Counted from the stretch's first letter, positions 1 to 8,825 are shown. The stretch is 38,831 nucleotides of DNA from Bacteriovoracaceae bacterium (GCA_947446575.1 CANFHC010000029.1:1-38831); one strand, 5' to 3'. Notes: generated from the sequence alone by a model not told the origin. Program-made: numbers and translations.

Positions 1-969
1 GAAAATATCCAACAACAAGAGGCCATTGGTCTCTTAGGTGTAAATTTGGTTTTTGCTGTTTACCATGACGTTCAAGACCGAGAAAACTTTATAAAAGGTT
101 TAATGGATGGGCTAACAACTTCCAGAGTTCAAATCGACATGATACGAGTTTCAGGTGAAGCGTTTAAAGGTGTCGACTCGAGACTTTTGTGTCTTGAGCT
201 TGTCAAAATGAAATTATGTGAAGCTGTTATTTTTGATGTTGATGGAGAAGTTCTTCAGGCATCTGATATTTTATATAAAAAAAACGTGCTCGTTCTTCGC
301 GGAGGATACCGTCCACCAACTAATTTGAGTTTAGATATGTTGGAATGTGGACTTCATAAATTTAAAGATTCCCTCGAGGGTAGGGAAAAAGACAATACGA
401 TTGTTATCCCCGAAATAAGTATGTCACTTTTATTAGATCGTGGAAAAGTAGACAATGAAGATTTTCTCGCCAGAGTTGATTTACTTGCGGCCTTGGGCCT
501 TAGAGTTCTCATTTCTAATTCAGAATCTTACAGCGACTTGAATATGTTTTTTACCAAGTACGCCAAGAAAAATATTGCCTTTGTCATGGCCTCATACAAT
601 CTTGAAGAGATTCTGAATCAAACAAAATACGAACAAGGGCGTTTTGGTTTAATTGGTTCACTCGGCACTCTTTTCGAACCACACACAAAGTTGTATATTT
701 ATCCTGCTTGCGATGACGATACCAGTGAGATTAAAACCATCGAGACCATGAACATCGCTGACGAGCTTTCATTTCTGCTTTTATTTCTTAAAGAGAATCA
801 TTTTATTGAAAACATCACGGATTATAATCCACAAGTTGTTTCAATTTGGTCTCGAAGAGTTTTAAAAATGATTCAAGATGGATCAGAGGGATGGGAGAAA
901 TTCGTTCCTGATTCTGTAGCTAAAACTGTTAAAAAGAAATGTTTATTTGGAGCAAAGTGCGATTTATGA
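1..969 (+). CDS. Conserved protein of uncertain function, C-terminal part (5' end outside window)
   Basis: The reading frame is open from the first base of the window, so the true start lies upstream; a TTG at 46 is only an internal codon. About 322 residues are visible, with no signal peptide or membrane segment. Conserved-looking blocks are GVNLVFAVYH, VDSRLLCLELV, ILYKKNVLVLRGGYRP, LDMLECG, LLAALGLRVLISN, DYNPQ and a C-terminal CLFGAKCDL. From memory these resemble a large uncharacterised family in proteobacteria and cyanobacteria that some databases label NMN adenylyltransferase, but I see no nucleotidyltransferase signature here and assign no activity. The stop overlaps the next start (ATGA, 966-969), so the two genes are probably translationally coupled. 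Confidence 0.75.
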   Translation, partial: ENIQQQEAIGLLGVNLVFAVYHDVQDRENFIKGLMDGLTTSRVQIDMIRVSGEAFKGVDSRLLCLELVKMKLCEAVIFDVDGEVLQASDILYKKNVLVLRGGYRPPTNLSLDMLECGLHKFKDSLEGREKDNTIVIPEISMSLLLDRGKVDNEDFLARVDLLAALGLRVLISNSESYSDLNMFFTKYAKKNIAFVMASYNLEEILNQTKYEQGRFGLIGSLGTLFEPHTKLYIYPACDDDTSEIKTIETMNIADELSFLLLFLKENHFIENITDYNPQVVSIWSRRVLKMIQDGSEGWEKFVPDSVAKTVKKKCLFGAKCDL

Positions 970-1790
970 AAAAATTATTATTATGTTCTCTCTTAGTTAT
1001 TGCTTACACTCCGAACGCTTTTTCATGGGGAAAAACGGGACACAGAATAGTTGGTGAGATTGCTCAAAGAAATCTTTCTGCTAAAACGCTTAAAGCAATT
1101 CATGAACTTGCTGGTGAGGAAGACCTCTCTCGTCTTTCTACTTGGTCAGATGAAATTAGATCTGATCCTAAAATGGGATTCACGACTCCTTGGCACTATG
1201 TAAGTATTCCAACAGGGAAAACTTATTTTGAGCAAAAAAGAAGTAAAGAAGGTGACATTATCGAAGCTCTGTATAGATTTCAAGATACGCTTCTTGATCC
1301 AAAAGAGACTAAAGAGCATAAATTAGATGCCCTTCGATTCATGATTCATATGACAGGTGATTTACATCAGCCACTGCACGTTGGTTTAGCTGAAGACCGC
1401 GGTGGAAATTCTATCCGAGTAAAATGGTTTAAAACAGAAACAAATCTTCATACTATTTGGGACGAAGAATTAATTGATTTTGAAAAACTATCTTTTACTG
1501 AATACGCTAATTATTTAAATCATTTTTCAAAAGATGATAAAAAAGATTGGGAAAAGGGAACTTTCATGAATTGGGCCCAAGAATCTCAAGACCTACGCCC
1601 TAAAGTTTATGATCTTCCAGAAGGCGGAAGCCTTAGCTATGAGTATAGCTATAAAGTAAAACCAGTTATAGAACAGAGACTTAAGCAAGCAGGTTTACGC
1701 TTAGCTTACGTTCTTAATAAAATCTTTAATCAAGAAAAATTACCAAAAGACGAAATTGATCTTATAAAAAAAATTAAAGAAAATATCTAA
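966..1790 (+). CDS. Exported S1/P1-type zinc nuclease
   Basis: 274 residues. S1/P1 nucleases are tri-zinc phosphodiesterases that cut single-stranded DNA and RNA and remove 3' phosphates. A Sec signal peptide (about 1-20) ends before W21, and the mature protein would begin WGKTGH. In P1 the mature Trp1 and His6 bind zinc, and W21/H26 keep that spacing. Further ligands are visible as STWSDEIR, TPWHYVSIP, the H-x3-D block HMTGDLHQPLHVGLAEDRGG and LHTIWDEEL, so the site looks complete. The start is placed at 966, with GGAG at 949-952 inside the upstream gene, because the longer frame adds residues before the signal peptide. It should act in the periplasm or outside the cell. In a predator it could degrade prey nucleic acid, which is inference. 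Confidence 0.92.
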   Translation: MKKLLLCSLLVIAYTPNAFSWGKTGHRIVGEIAQRNLSAKTLKAIHELAGEEDLSRLSTWSDEIRSDPKMGFTTPWHYVSIPTGKTYFEQKRSKEGDIIEALYRFQDTLLDPKETKEHKLDALRFMIHMTGDLHQPLHVGLAEDRGGNSIRVKWFKTETNLHTIWDEELIDFEKLSFTEYANYLNHFSKDDKKDWEKGTFMNWAQESQDLRPKVYDLPEGGSLSYEYSYKVKPVIEQRLKQAGLRLAYVLNKIFNQEKLPKDEIDLIKKIKENI

Positions 1791-1802
1791 GGTTTAATTG
1801 AT

Positions 1803-2213
1803 ATGATATTAGATAAAAAAATTCAAAGAGATGTTTTAATTGTAGATGACGACAAGAATATCTGTGAAATTTTAAGAGAATATTGCCATAATATGGGTTG
1901 CTTTAAAAACATAGTGTTTGCTCACGATGGAATTATGGCAACTCAAAAATTACGGAATCAAAAATTCTCCTTAATCCTTCTTGACATGAATATGCCTAAA
2001 AAATCGGGATATGACCTATTGGGAGAGTTTGACGGAAGTGCTCTCAATCAAAAAATGAATATTTTAATTGTCTCTGGTACCCTTGAGAAGGATCTAATTG
2101 CAAAAGTCTTAGGTCGTGGTGTTAAAACTTTTTTAGTCAAGCCCTTCGATGAGCCAACTTTTCAAGAAAGAGTCTTAAAAATATTAAGCCTTCAAGCTCC
2201 ACCAAAAGCTTGA
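1803..2213 (+). CDS. Single-domain (CheY-like) response regulator
   Basis: 136 residues forming one receiver domain with no output domain. The acidic pocket is D15-D17 (LIVDDDKN), the phosphoacceptor is D61 (LILLDMNMP), the switch Ser is S91 (LIVSGT) and the conserved Lys is K113 (LVKPFD). It would be phosphorylated by a histidine kinase not present in the window and signal by protein-protein contact. It starts 12 bases after the nuclease stop with only a weak AAGG upstream, so it may be read through from that gene. Its stop codon overlaps the -35 of the following heat-shock-like promoter. Confidence 0.88.
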   Translation: MILDKKIQRDVLIVDDDKNICEILREYCHNMGCFKNIVFAHDGIMATQKLRNQKFSLILLDMNMPKKSGYDLLGEFDGSALNQKMNILIVSGTLEKDLIAKVLGRGVKTFLVKPFDEPTFQERVLKILSLQAPPKA

Positions 2214-2236
2214 CATAAATTCATTTGATCCCATCT
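2209..2236 (+). promoter_or_regulatory. Sigma32 (heat-shock)-like promoter of the ClpB-like gene
   Basis: CTTGAC (2209-2214), 14-base spacer, TCCCATCT (2229-2236). The sigma32 consensus is about CTTGAA, 13-17 bases, CCCCATNT. No sigma70 -10 lies at a usable distance from the TTGACA that overlaps the -35. The next gene encodes an HSP100 chaperone, which fits. Confidence 0.6.
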
Positions 2237-2285
2237 TCTCCTATGGATAGAGATGTTTAAACACATTGATATAAAGGAGATTAAG

Positions 2286-4658
2286 ATGAACAAATTTGAT
2301 TCAATCACTGAAGGCTCCATCGCAATTGCTCAAGGTGAAGCTCTAAAGAGAAAAAATACCGAAATTTTTCCCGAACATTTAATTTATGGTCTGATGAATA
2401 ATCCACAAACATTTTCAGCGCGTGCTTTGAAGAAATATTCTAAAGAGCTCGAGCGAATTTTAGGATTACTACCGACCGTTAAAACAAAAATGGAAATGGA
2501 TCAACTTCGTGCCTCCTCGAAATTATCGGAGTGGTTAACCTATGCTGGCTCTCATGCCATACAGTCAGGGCGGCAAGAAACGACCGAGAAAGATTTGTTA
2601 AAATATATGCAACAAATCGTCCCACAATTTCAAATTGATTATAATTCTCTCTCAACTGAAAATGCAGATGAAGTTATTGAGAAGCCAGCCTTTTTAACTA
2701 ATTTAAATGAGCTCGCTGAAAGTGGAAAGCTAGATCCAGTGATTGGTCGCTCAAAAGAAATTCGTGCAGTGATGGAAATCTTAGGTCGTCGTGGAAAAAA
2801 TAATCCCGTTTTAGTTGGTCCTGCTGGTGTTGGTAAAACAGCAATCGTTGAAGGACTTGCTGATGCCATCGTCAAAGGAAAAGTTCCAGATGTTTTGGAA
2901 GGAAAGATTGTTTATTCGCTAGATCTTGGGTCCTTGATGGCCGGTACAAAATACCGAGGAGAATTTGAAGAGCGACTACAAGCTTTATTAAAATTTATTA
3001 AAGCACAAAATGGTCAGTCGATTCTCTTTATAGACGAACTTCATCAATTAGTTGGAGCAGGGCGGACTGATGGAGCAATGGATGCGGCCAATTTACTAAA
3101 GCCTGCTCTCGCTCGCGGAGAACTTCACTGTATAGGAGCGACGACACCAGAGGAGTATCAAAAATATATTTTGAATGACTCTGCTTTAGATCGCCGTTTT
3201 AGATCGGTTCCAGTTGATGAACCATCACAAGAAGATGCTATAGAAATTTTAATGGGAATTAGAGAAAAATTGGAGATTCATCATGGAATTAAAATATCTG
3301 ACGACGCTATTTACAATGCTGTCTTTTTGTCTTCTCAATATATCACTGATAAAAATTTACCAGACAAAGCAATTGACCTTGTCGATGAAGCGTCTTCTGC
3401 ACTGAAATTATCAGCGGAAGCAATGCCTGCTAATTTAGTTGAGCTTGAAGCTGAAATACGAACTAAAAAAATCTTTTCTAAATCTCAAAGCAAAAATAAA
3501 GAGATTGAATCAGAAATTAAAGTTTTAGAAACAGAGTTCGGTAAATTAAAAGCTGATTGGGAGCGCGATGTATTAAGTTTAAAACAAGTAACTGAAAATA
3601 AGCACCAATTAGAGCGAGCAAAATTTGAACTTGAACAAGCACAGAGAAATCAAGATTATGAGGCAGCTTCAAAGCTTAAGTATTCTTTGATTCCTGAATT
3701 AGAACAAAAATTAGAATCAGCATCTTACTCATGGATTTTATCAACTAAGGATATTGCTAATATTATTTCGCGCCAAAAAGGGATCCCGGTTGAGAAAATT
3801 TTAAAATCAAAACAGGAAAATATTTTAGGACTAGAAAAATTCTTAAAAAGTAAAGTTTACGGACAAGATGAATCCTTGCATGAGATCGCGGAAGTTTTAG
3901 TTACTGCTCATGCTGGGTTATCAGATCCTTCGAGACCGTTGGGATCATTTTTACTTCGAGGACCATCGGGGGTTGGGAAAACAGAAACAGCAAAAGCATT
4001 AGCTGAATTTATTTTTGGAACTCAAGAAAATCTTATTCGCTTTGACCTGTCAGAATTTTCTGAAAAACATTCCGTCGCAAAACTTATCGGAGCTCCTGCA
4101 GGTTATGTTGGATATGAAGAAGGTGGAGTTTTAACTGAAGCGATTAGAAGAAAGCCTTATTCTATTATTCTTTTTGATGAAGTTGAAAAGGCCCACCATG
4201 ATTTTTCTGATATTTTACTGCAAATTTTAGATGACGGAAGGCTAACTGATAATAAGGGACGCACGATCGATTTTAAAAATACGGTCATTATGATTACGAC
4301 TAACTCGAAAAATATTGAAGAAGATTTTAAGCCGGAAGTATTAGGTAGACTGGATGCTCTTTTAACTTACAAATCTCTTGATCAATCCATTATGAGAAAC
4401 TTAATTGATAAACAAGTGATGCTTTTAAATCAACGATTAGAAAGCAAACATTTACGAATCGATCTTGACGATCAAGTGTATAAAGAACTTGCCATTCGCG
4501 GTTATGATCCTCGATTTGGAGCTAGACCACTTCAGTCGGTTTTTGGGCAAATCATCACTAGACCTTTATCAAGAAAACTTCTTCAAGGTGATCTTGCTTC
4601 TGGCGAATTACATGCTCATTGGACTGAAGATCAGAACAACCACGTAATGTTTCAATAA
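2286..4658 (+). CDS. HSP100/Clp AAA+ ATPase, ClpB-like with shortened middle domain
   Basis: 790 residues. Order: Clp N-domain (about 1-140); AAA1 with Walker A GPAGVGKT (178-185), Walker B ILFIDELH (246-253) and pore loop [10 protein letters not shown]; a coiled-coil segment (about 385-490); AAA2 with Walker A GPSGVGKT (559-566), Walker [11 protein letters not shown] and a GAR sensor-2 motif. The coiled coil includes [19 protein letters not shown], matching the last M-domain motif of ClpB, but the M-domain is shorter than usual (ClpB is about 860 residues). The AAA2 loop that in ClpA/ClpC/ClpX carries the IGF/IGL tripeptide for ClpP is absent ([18 protein letters not shown]). This favours a disaggregase over a ClpP partner. 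Start 2286 is chosen for AAAGGAGA at 2273-2280. Databases may label it ClpA or ClpC. Confidence 0.9.
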   Translation: MNKFDSITEGSIAIAQGEALKRKNTEIFPEHLIYGLMNNPQTFSARALKKYSKELERILGLLPTVKTKMEMDQLRASSKLSEWLTYAGSHAIQSGRQETTEKDLLKYMQQIVPQFQIDYNSLSTENADEVIEKPAFLTNLNELAESGKLDPVIGRSKEIRAVMEILGRRGKNNPVLVGPAGVGKTAIVEGLADAIVKGKVPDVLEGKIVYSLDLGSLMAGTKYRGEFEERLQALLKFIKAQNGQSILFIDELHQLVGAGRTDGAMDAANLLKPALARGELHCIGATTPEEYQKYILNDSALDRRFRSVPVDEPSQEDAIEILMGIREKLEIHHGIKISDDAIYNAVFLSSQYITDKNLPDKAIDLVDEASSALKLSAEAMPANLVELEAEIRTKKIFSKSQSKNKEIESEIKVLETEFGKLKADWERDVLSLKQVTENKHQLERAKFELEQAQRNQDYEAASKLKYSLIPELEQKLESASYSWILSTKDIANIISRQKGIPVEKILKSKQENILGLEKFLKSKVYGQDESLHEIAEVLVTAHAGLSDPSRPLGSFLLRGPSGVGKTETAKALAEFIFGTQENLIRFDLSEFSEKHSVAKLIGAPAGYVGYEEGGVLTEAIRRKPYSIILFDEVEKAHHDFSDILLQILDDGRLTDNKGRTIDFKNTVIMITTNSKNIEEDFKPEVLGRLDALLTYKSLDQSIMRNLIDKQVMLLNQRLESKHLRIDLDDQVYKELAIRGYDPRFGARPLQSVFGQIITRPLSRKLLQGDLASGELHAHWTEDQNNHVMFQ

Positions 4659-4676
4659 ATTTGAAAATACATAAGA

Positions 4677-4699
4677 AAGAGTGACTTGTGGTCACTCTT
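4677..4699. terminator. Hairpin after the ClpB-like gene
   Basis: A 9-bp stem (AAGAGTGAC / GTCACTCTT) encloses a 5-base loop, about 20 bases after the stop. It is followed by TACTTATG rather than a clean T-run, so it is a weak or assisted terminator. Confidence 0.5.
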
Positions 4700-4741
4700 A
4701 CTTATGTTAAACTAAAAATAAATTTATAAGGATGGTTGCCC

Positions 4742-5089
4742 ATGTCTGAAACAGTCCGATTAATGCCTAATGAATATCTTATGCGTGAAGGTGAAGAAAG
4801 TTCGGAAATGTATTATCTTCAAAGTGGAACCCTTGCCGTTTTTAAGAGAAAAGGCGATCAAGAGCATCAAATCGGGAGTATTATTTCTGGTGAGCTTGTT
4901 GGTGAAATGTCTTTTTTAGATAAACAACCGAGATCTGCTTCAGTTAAGGCCATGTCTGAGAGCATTCTTATTGTGATCCCACGAGAAACTCTAGAGCACA
5001 CATTAGAAACAATGCCAAAGTGGTTCAGTGCTTTACTGCACACCCTTGCAGACCGCCTTAGAAAGGCCAATGCTCGTATTAGAATTTAA
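4742..5089 (+). CDS. Stand-alone cyclic nucleotide-binding domain protein
   Basis: 115 residues consisting only of a cNMP-binding (CRP-type) beta-roll plus a short C-helix; no DNA-binding or kinase domain. The phosphate-binding cassette reads GELVGEMSFLDKQPRSAS, with the Gly-Glu and Arg-Ser-Ala that contact the cyclic nucleotide phosphate. It probably senses cAMP or cGMP and acts through a partner protein. Start ATG 4742 has AAGGATGG upstream; an in-frame TTG at 4736 is less likely. Its 3' end overlaps the convergent LRR gene by 11 bases. The partner is unknown. Confidence 0.85.
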   Translation: MSETVRLMPNEYLMREGEESSEMYYLQSGTLAVFKRKGDQEHQIGSIISGELVGEMSFLDKQPRSASVKAMSESILIVIPRETLEHTLETMPKWFSALLHTLADRLRKANARIRI

Positions 5090-5654
5090 TTCCCATCAAG
5101 CGCTCGATGCGCTCTTTTTCGTCTGCGGGAAAGGGGTTTTTCTCCAGAGAAAGATGAGTTAGAGAAGACATTTCTTTGAGCGTCTTAGGAATTGTTTTTA
5201 ATTTATTGGCATCCATATTCAATCGTTGCAAATTATCTAACAATGCAAGTTCTTCGGGAATTTCACCGATTAAATTACTGTTTAAATCTAAGGTTTGAAG
5301 CTTGGGAAGATAGGGCAGGATTTTTTCAATAGTCGTTAAATAGTTTCGCCCAAGTATAAGGGTCGTAAGGTTAGTTTTTGTAAGCAAAAAAGGTAGTTCA
5401 CTAATTCTATTATTTTTTAAATTTAAGTAAGTAAGGTTTGGAAGTTCAAATATTTCTTTTGGAATACTCGAAATCTTTGTTGATACAATTGTAAGTCTTC
5501 TTAGGTCTTTTAAAATAGAAATATCTTCAGGAAAATAAGAAAAATTGCCACCAATAATTTCAAGATCTGTGATATCCCACATATTTAATACTTCTATGGG
5601 AAATTGTTCTTGATCATTATCAAATTTTAAAACAATCTTTTTTTCATACCACAT
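5079..5654 (-). CDS. Leucine-rich-repeat protein
   Basis: 191 residues, with about six LRRs of roughly 23 residues (for example LRRLTIVSTKISSIPKEI, LTYLNLKNNRISELP, LQTLDLNSNLIGEIPEEL, LQRLNMDANKLKTIP, LTHLSLEKNPFP). No signal peptide or membrane segment, so it is probably cytoplasmic and binds proteins. It is the last gene of a minus-strand operon and begins 4 bases after the panD stop. There is nothing to tie it functionally to pantothenate or serine synthesis. The last repeat is followed by a short cap (DEKERIERLMGIKF). Confidence 0.85.
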   Translation of the reverse strand: MWYEKKIVLKFDNDQEQFPIEVLNMWDITDLEIIGGNFSYFPEDISILKDLRRLTIVSTKISSIPKEIFELPNLTYLNLKNNRISELPFLLTKTNLTTLILGRNYLTTIEKILPYLPKLQTLDLNSNLIGEIPEELALLDNLQRLNMDANKLKTIPKTLKEMSSLTHLSLEKNPFPADEKERIERLMGIKF

Positions 5655-5658
5655 TCAA

Positions 5659-6003
5659 TTATAAATCCTGAATATATTTATTTTGAGCGTCTACCAAAAT
5701 GCACTTAGGTACTATAAGTCTATCACTATAAGCGTAACTGAAAATAATAACTTCATCACCTTTTTTTATTAAATGTGCTGCTGCTCCATTCATGCAAATA
5801 CACCCAGTGCCTCGGGCCCCGGCAATGACATATGTTTCTAGTCTATGACCGCTGGTATTGCTCACAACTGTGACTTTTTGACCAGGCCAAAGATCGATTC
5901 GATCTAGAAGATCTTGATCGATTGTGATGCTTCCAATATAGGCTATATCGGCCTCAGTTATGGTCGCTTTATGAATTTTGCTTTGTAGTAACTCTCTTAA
6001 CAT
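5659..6003 (-). CDS. panD: Aspartate 1-decarboxylase
   Basis: 114 residues. The pyruvoyl enzyme makes beta-alanine from aspartate for pantothenate and coenzyme A. The proenzyme cleaves itself between G24 and S25 (YIGSIT), and Ser25 becomes the pyruvoyl group, exactly as numbered in E. coli. Substrate-site residues R54 and Y58 (GHRLETY) and the GARGTGCICMNGAAAHL block are present. Length is slightly short of the 126-residue E. coli protein. It lies in the operon pgsA-serB-panD-LRR, 19 bases after serB. Other pantothenate genes are not in the window. Confidence 0.95.
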   Translation of the reverse strand: MLRELLQSKIHKATITEADIAYIGSITIDQDLLDRIDLWPGQKVTVVSNTSGHRLETYVIAGARGTGCICMNGAAAHLIKKGDEVIIFSYAYSDRLIVPKCILVDAQNKYIQDL

Positions 6004-6022
6004 ATAACACTCTTATAAAATT

Positions 6023-7222
6023 TTATAAATTGGTAGGCCCCGGAATTCCTAAAAAATAAAGAATAGAAGTCATAGGTCCATGACTTAAATGTTGTTGGGC
6101 CTCTTTTCTAACAACATCTTTAGCGTGGAAAGCTATACCTAAGCCTGCCGTAGCAAGCATCGGTAAATCATTAGCACCATCACCAATGGCAACGACTTGT
6201 TCCAAAGAAATATTTTCTTGTTGAGCAATTAACTTAACTAAAATTGCTTTTTGGTTAGCATTGACGATTGTTCCAGTCACATGGCCAGTCAATTTTCCGT
6301 CTTCAATTTGCAGCTCATTAGCGAATGAGTAATCAAGTCCAAGTTTAATTTTTAGTGCGTCTGCAAAAAAATTAAATCCCCCAGAAATAAGTGCGACTTT
6401 ATAACCTAGTCCTTTGATGGTTTTTATAAATTCTTCAACCCCTTGAGTGAGTGGAAGTTTTTCTAGTATCTCTTGCATGCGAGCAGTTTCTAAGCCTTTA
6501 AGTTTTGAAACGCGAAGTTTAAGGGACTCATCAAAATCAATTTCTCCATTCATTGCTCGATGAGTGATTTTTCTAACTTCTTCACCTACGCCACAAAGGT
6601 CTGCTAGTTCGTCGATAACTTCTGTCTGAATAAGAGTTGAATCCATATCGAAAACTATTAAGCGTTTATTTCTTCTAAAAACATTATCTTTTAAGAAAGC
6701 GACATCAATTTTATGTTTGGTAGAAACGTTCATTAAATGTTCTTTTAGTTTTTTAGTTTCTAAGTTTTTAGGAATAGATGTTGAGATTTCCATTGACGAA
6801 AATTCTCTAGGAGAAACTTTATCAATGCGTTCAATGTTGATTTTAAAATTAGCTAAAATTTGTGAAAGATCTGCTACGAAACTAGCAGTTACTTTTGTGG
6901 GAGATACGCAAGTAACAATAAATTTTTCACCTTCCATTTCTGGAGTTGAAATATTTTTTTCTACTACTTTATAACTGAGAGTTAATCCCATTAAGTTGGC
7001 GTCAAATAGTAAATCTTTTAAAACATTTCCATTCGTTGTTTTTTCATCTGCGTTTAAGCCCAAAACAAAACTTAGAGAAAGTAGACCGTGAGTAACGGCT
7101 TGTCCCATATCTAAAACATCGACAGAGTATTCGCTGATAATTTTCATTAATCGAGCTGTGATACCAGGACAGTCGGGCCCAGAGACAGTGACGAGAATAA
7201 TTTTACCACTTAAGCTATTCAC
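6023..7222 (-). CDS. serB: Phosphoserine phosphatase with N-terminal ACT domains
   Basis: 399 residues. Catalyses the last step of serine synthesis, phosphoserine to serine. The N-terminal 180 residues form a tandem ACT-like regulatory region (VTVSGPDCPGITARL; second unit from about residue 98). The HAD phosphatase core follows: motif I D192-x-D194 (VFDMDSTLIQTEVIDELA), motif II Ser in ALISGGFNFFAD, and motif IV GDGANDLPML. This long architecture is known in mycobacterial and delta-type SerB. The start codon is GTG at 7222, with AAAGGAAA upstream inside the end of pgsA. The 3-base gap to pgsA shows cotranscription. Confidence 0.95.
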   Translation of the reverse strand: MNSLSGKIILVTVSGPDCPGITARLMKIISEYSVDVLDMGQAVTHGLLSLSFVLGLNADEKTTNGNVLKDLLFDANLMGLTLSYKVVEKNISTPEMEGEKFIVTCVSPTKVTASFVADLSQILANFKINIERIDKVSPREFSSMEISTSIPKNLETKKLKEHLMNVSTKHKIDVAFLKDNVFRRNKRLIVFDMDSTLIQTEVIDELADLCGVGEEVRKITHRAMNGEIDFDESLKLRVSKLKGLETARMQEILEKLPLTQGVEEFIKTIKGLGYKVALISGGFNFFADALKIKLGLDYSFANELQIEDGKLTGHVTGTIVNANQKAILVKLIAQQENISLEQVVAIGDGANDLPMLATAGLGIAFHAKDVVRKEAQQHLSHGPMTSILYFLGIPGPTNL

Positions 7223-7225
7223 TTT

Positions 7226-7897
7226 TTATTTCCTTTGAGCTTTTGCAGCTTTTCTTTTGAGTTTATTTTCTTTTCTTAATTTTTGAATTTTTCTAGTTAG
7301 ACCAACTGAATATTCAAGAGCTGAGTAGAGTGAAAATAGCGAAGCTAAATAAATAAGAATAATTCCCAAGAGTGGCATATTTAGGCCCCAAGGAATATCA
7401 TTGGCCATCAAAAAGGGAATACCAACCATCTGTGATGCTGTCTTCCATTTTCCCAGAGTTCCCACTGGAACTGTTAATCCTTTTTCCATGGCCAGTAATC
7501 TTAGAGCAGTGATGTACATTTCCCTCAGAGTTAAGACTAAAACAATGAGCACATGAACGCGGCCCAATGCCAAAAGCATAATAAGGGTTGAGATGACTAA
7601 AAATTTATCTGCAATAGGATCTAAAAAAGAGCCGAAAACAGTAACAATATTTTTTTTTCTGGCGATATAGCCATCAAGAAAATCGGTGATAGAGGCAGCA
7701 ACAAAGGTCCAAGCAGCAATATAGTTGAGCAGCTTAGTGTGATCGATGGCCCATGTATACGATGTAGTGGTGAAAAAAAGTGAAAGCAAAATGATCGGAA
7801 TTAAAATAACCCGCAACATGGTCAATCGATTGGGAAGATTATCTATTTCCCATTCGTTAGGGTGATGAGTTCGGGGTTCGTTTGGCCCATGATCCAT
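7226..7897 (-). CDS. pgsA: CDP-diacylglycerol-glycerol-3-phosphate 3-phosphatidyltransferase
   Basis: 223 residues, inner-membrane enzyme for the committed step to phosphatidylglycerol. The CDP-alcohol phosphotransferase signature is complete: D72-x2-D75G76-x2-A79R80-x8-G89-x3-D93-x3-D97. About five hydrophobic helices, a polar N-terminal extension of about 20 residues and a Lys/Arg-rich tail (RKENKLKRKAAKAQRK). Start ATG 7897 is preceded by AAGAAGGA. First gene of a minus-strand operon, diverging from the PilZ gene. The PgsA assignment rather than another CDP-alcohol transferase rests on overall resemblance (LPNRLTMLR near the N-terminus). Confidence 0.92.
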   Translation of the reverse strand: MDHGPNEPRTHHPNEWEIDNLPNRLTMLRVILIPIILLSLFFTTTSYTWAIDHTKLLNYIAAWTFVAASITDFLDGYIARKKNIVTVFGSFLDPIADKFLVISTLIMLLALGRVHVLIVLVLTLREMYITALRLLAMEKGLTVPVGTLGKWKTASQMVGIPFLMANDIPWGLNMPLLGIILIYLASLFSLYSALEYSVGLTRKIQKLRKENKLKRKAAKAQRK

Positions 7898-8001
7898 TTT
7901 TTTCCTTCTTATATAAAATTCAATCCTATTTTAACCTATTAAGAGACAGCTTTCAAAATAAATGCAAAAAATCTGGTCAAATACTTATTGAGGAGACGCA
8001 A

Positions 8002-8736
8002 ATGGAGAGGCACTTAAGTTTAATTAAAACTGATTATCAAGAACTAGAAAAAAGAGTGTTCCCGCGCTTTCCATTTGGTTTCATGATTTTTCGAGAAGAA
8101 AGTTCAACTGGTGAAACGGGAAAAATGGCTTTTGAAGTTAAAGATATTTCTCTTTCCGGAATGCAAATATCTTTCAAAGATGGAACGCACTCTTATGCGC
8201 AGGGAACTAACATTATTGGCAATCTTCAATGGCGTGGAGCTACGGTAAAAGTTAAAGGCAAAGTACAATGGATTAGAGAAGCATGCATTGGCCTCTCATT
8301 TGATTCGAGCATTAGCTTTGAAGAAAAAATGCGCACATTTTTATCATTTGATAATATTGTTTCGCATATTAAAGCACTTCATAATAATGAATTAACTCTC
8401 GACCTGCCTAATAATTTAAAATACTGGCTTAAATCAGATGGGGTTCTTGAAATTTTTGTTTGGGAACATACTTCAAGTGGGATTTCTCGCTTTCAAATTC
8501 TTATGATGGAGCATTTCATCGAATGGGAAGAAGGTGTGGGTCTGCGAACTGGTAAAATAATGACTCAAAGAGATTTAGATACTCCATTGGCCCTAGAAGA
8601 TGAATTTGTTTTTCATATCGATGAAGGTGCCGTGGAAGAAAAAATTGAAATGGCCTTAGGCGTTGTTAGAAAAATTTCATCAGAGCATCTGCCTCTGGAA
8701 GCGCGAGATTTTTTAGTTTATAAGCTAGGCGGATAA
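8002..8736 (+). CDS. PilZ-domain (c-di-GMP receptor) protein with unknown C-terminal domain
   Basis: 244 residues. The N-terminal PilZ domain (about 12-115) has both c-di-GMP motifs: R18-x3-R22 (KRVFPRFP) and D48-x-S50-x2-G53 (DISLSGMQI). Residues 115-244 form a soluble domain I do not recognise (LPNNLKYWLKSDGVLE, ISRFQILMMEHFIEWEEG). Start ATG 8002 has GAGGAG at 7990-7995; the frame stays open upstream into pgsA but has no better start. It probably turns c-di-GMP level into a protein contact in motility or predation. It is followed by an intrinsic terminator interlocked with the glpX promoter. Confidence 0.88.
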   Translation: MERHLSLIKTDYQELEKRVFPRFPFGFMIFREESSTGETGKMAFEVKDISLSGMQISFKDGTHSYAQGTNIIGNLQWRGATVKVKGKVQWIREACIGLSFDSSISFEEKMRTFLSFDNIVSHIKALHNNELTLDLPNNLKYWLKSDGVLEIFVWEHTSSGISRFQILMMEHFIEWEEGVGLRTGKIMTQRDLDTPLALEDEFVFHIDEGAVEEKIEMALGVVRKISSEHLPLEARDFLVYKLGG

Positions 8737-8737
8737 A

Positions 8738-8768
8738 GCTTAACACTTATTGATTTACCTTTTATAAT
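8738..8768 (+). promoter_or_regulatory. Sigma70-type promoter of glpX
   Basis: TTAACA (8738-8743), 19-base spacer, perfect -10 TATAAT (8763-8768). Predicted start near 8775, inside the 5' arm of the following terminator hairpin, so the glpX transcript would not form that hairpin. Confidence 0.6.
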
Positions 8769-8769
8769 T

Positions 8770-8812
8770 AGTGGCGGCTCATAAATTTTTTTTTGGGACG
8801 CCACTTTTTTTT
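8770..8812 (+). terminator. Rho-independent terminator after the PilZ gene
   Basis: Stem AGTGGCG (8770-8776) with CGCCACT (8799-8805), extendable across one mismatch to CTC/GGG, loop 8781-8794, then eight T (8805-8812). It sits immediately before the glpX ribosome site (GGAGAG, 8813-8818). Confidence 0.8.
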
Positions 8813-8825
8813 GGAGAGATTTACT

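Noticed and set aside
2286-4658. Naming the Clp ATPase ClpA or ClpC
   Set aside because: No ClpP-binding tripeptide loop, and the coiled-coil end matches the ClpB M-domain.
7882-8001. Upstream extension of the PilZ gene into pgsA
   Set aside because: The ATG at 8002 has GAGGAG six bases upstream and starts just before the PilZ domain; the extension would overlap the divergent pgsA start.
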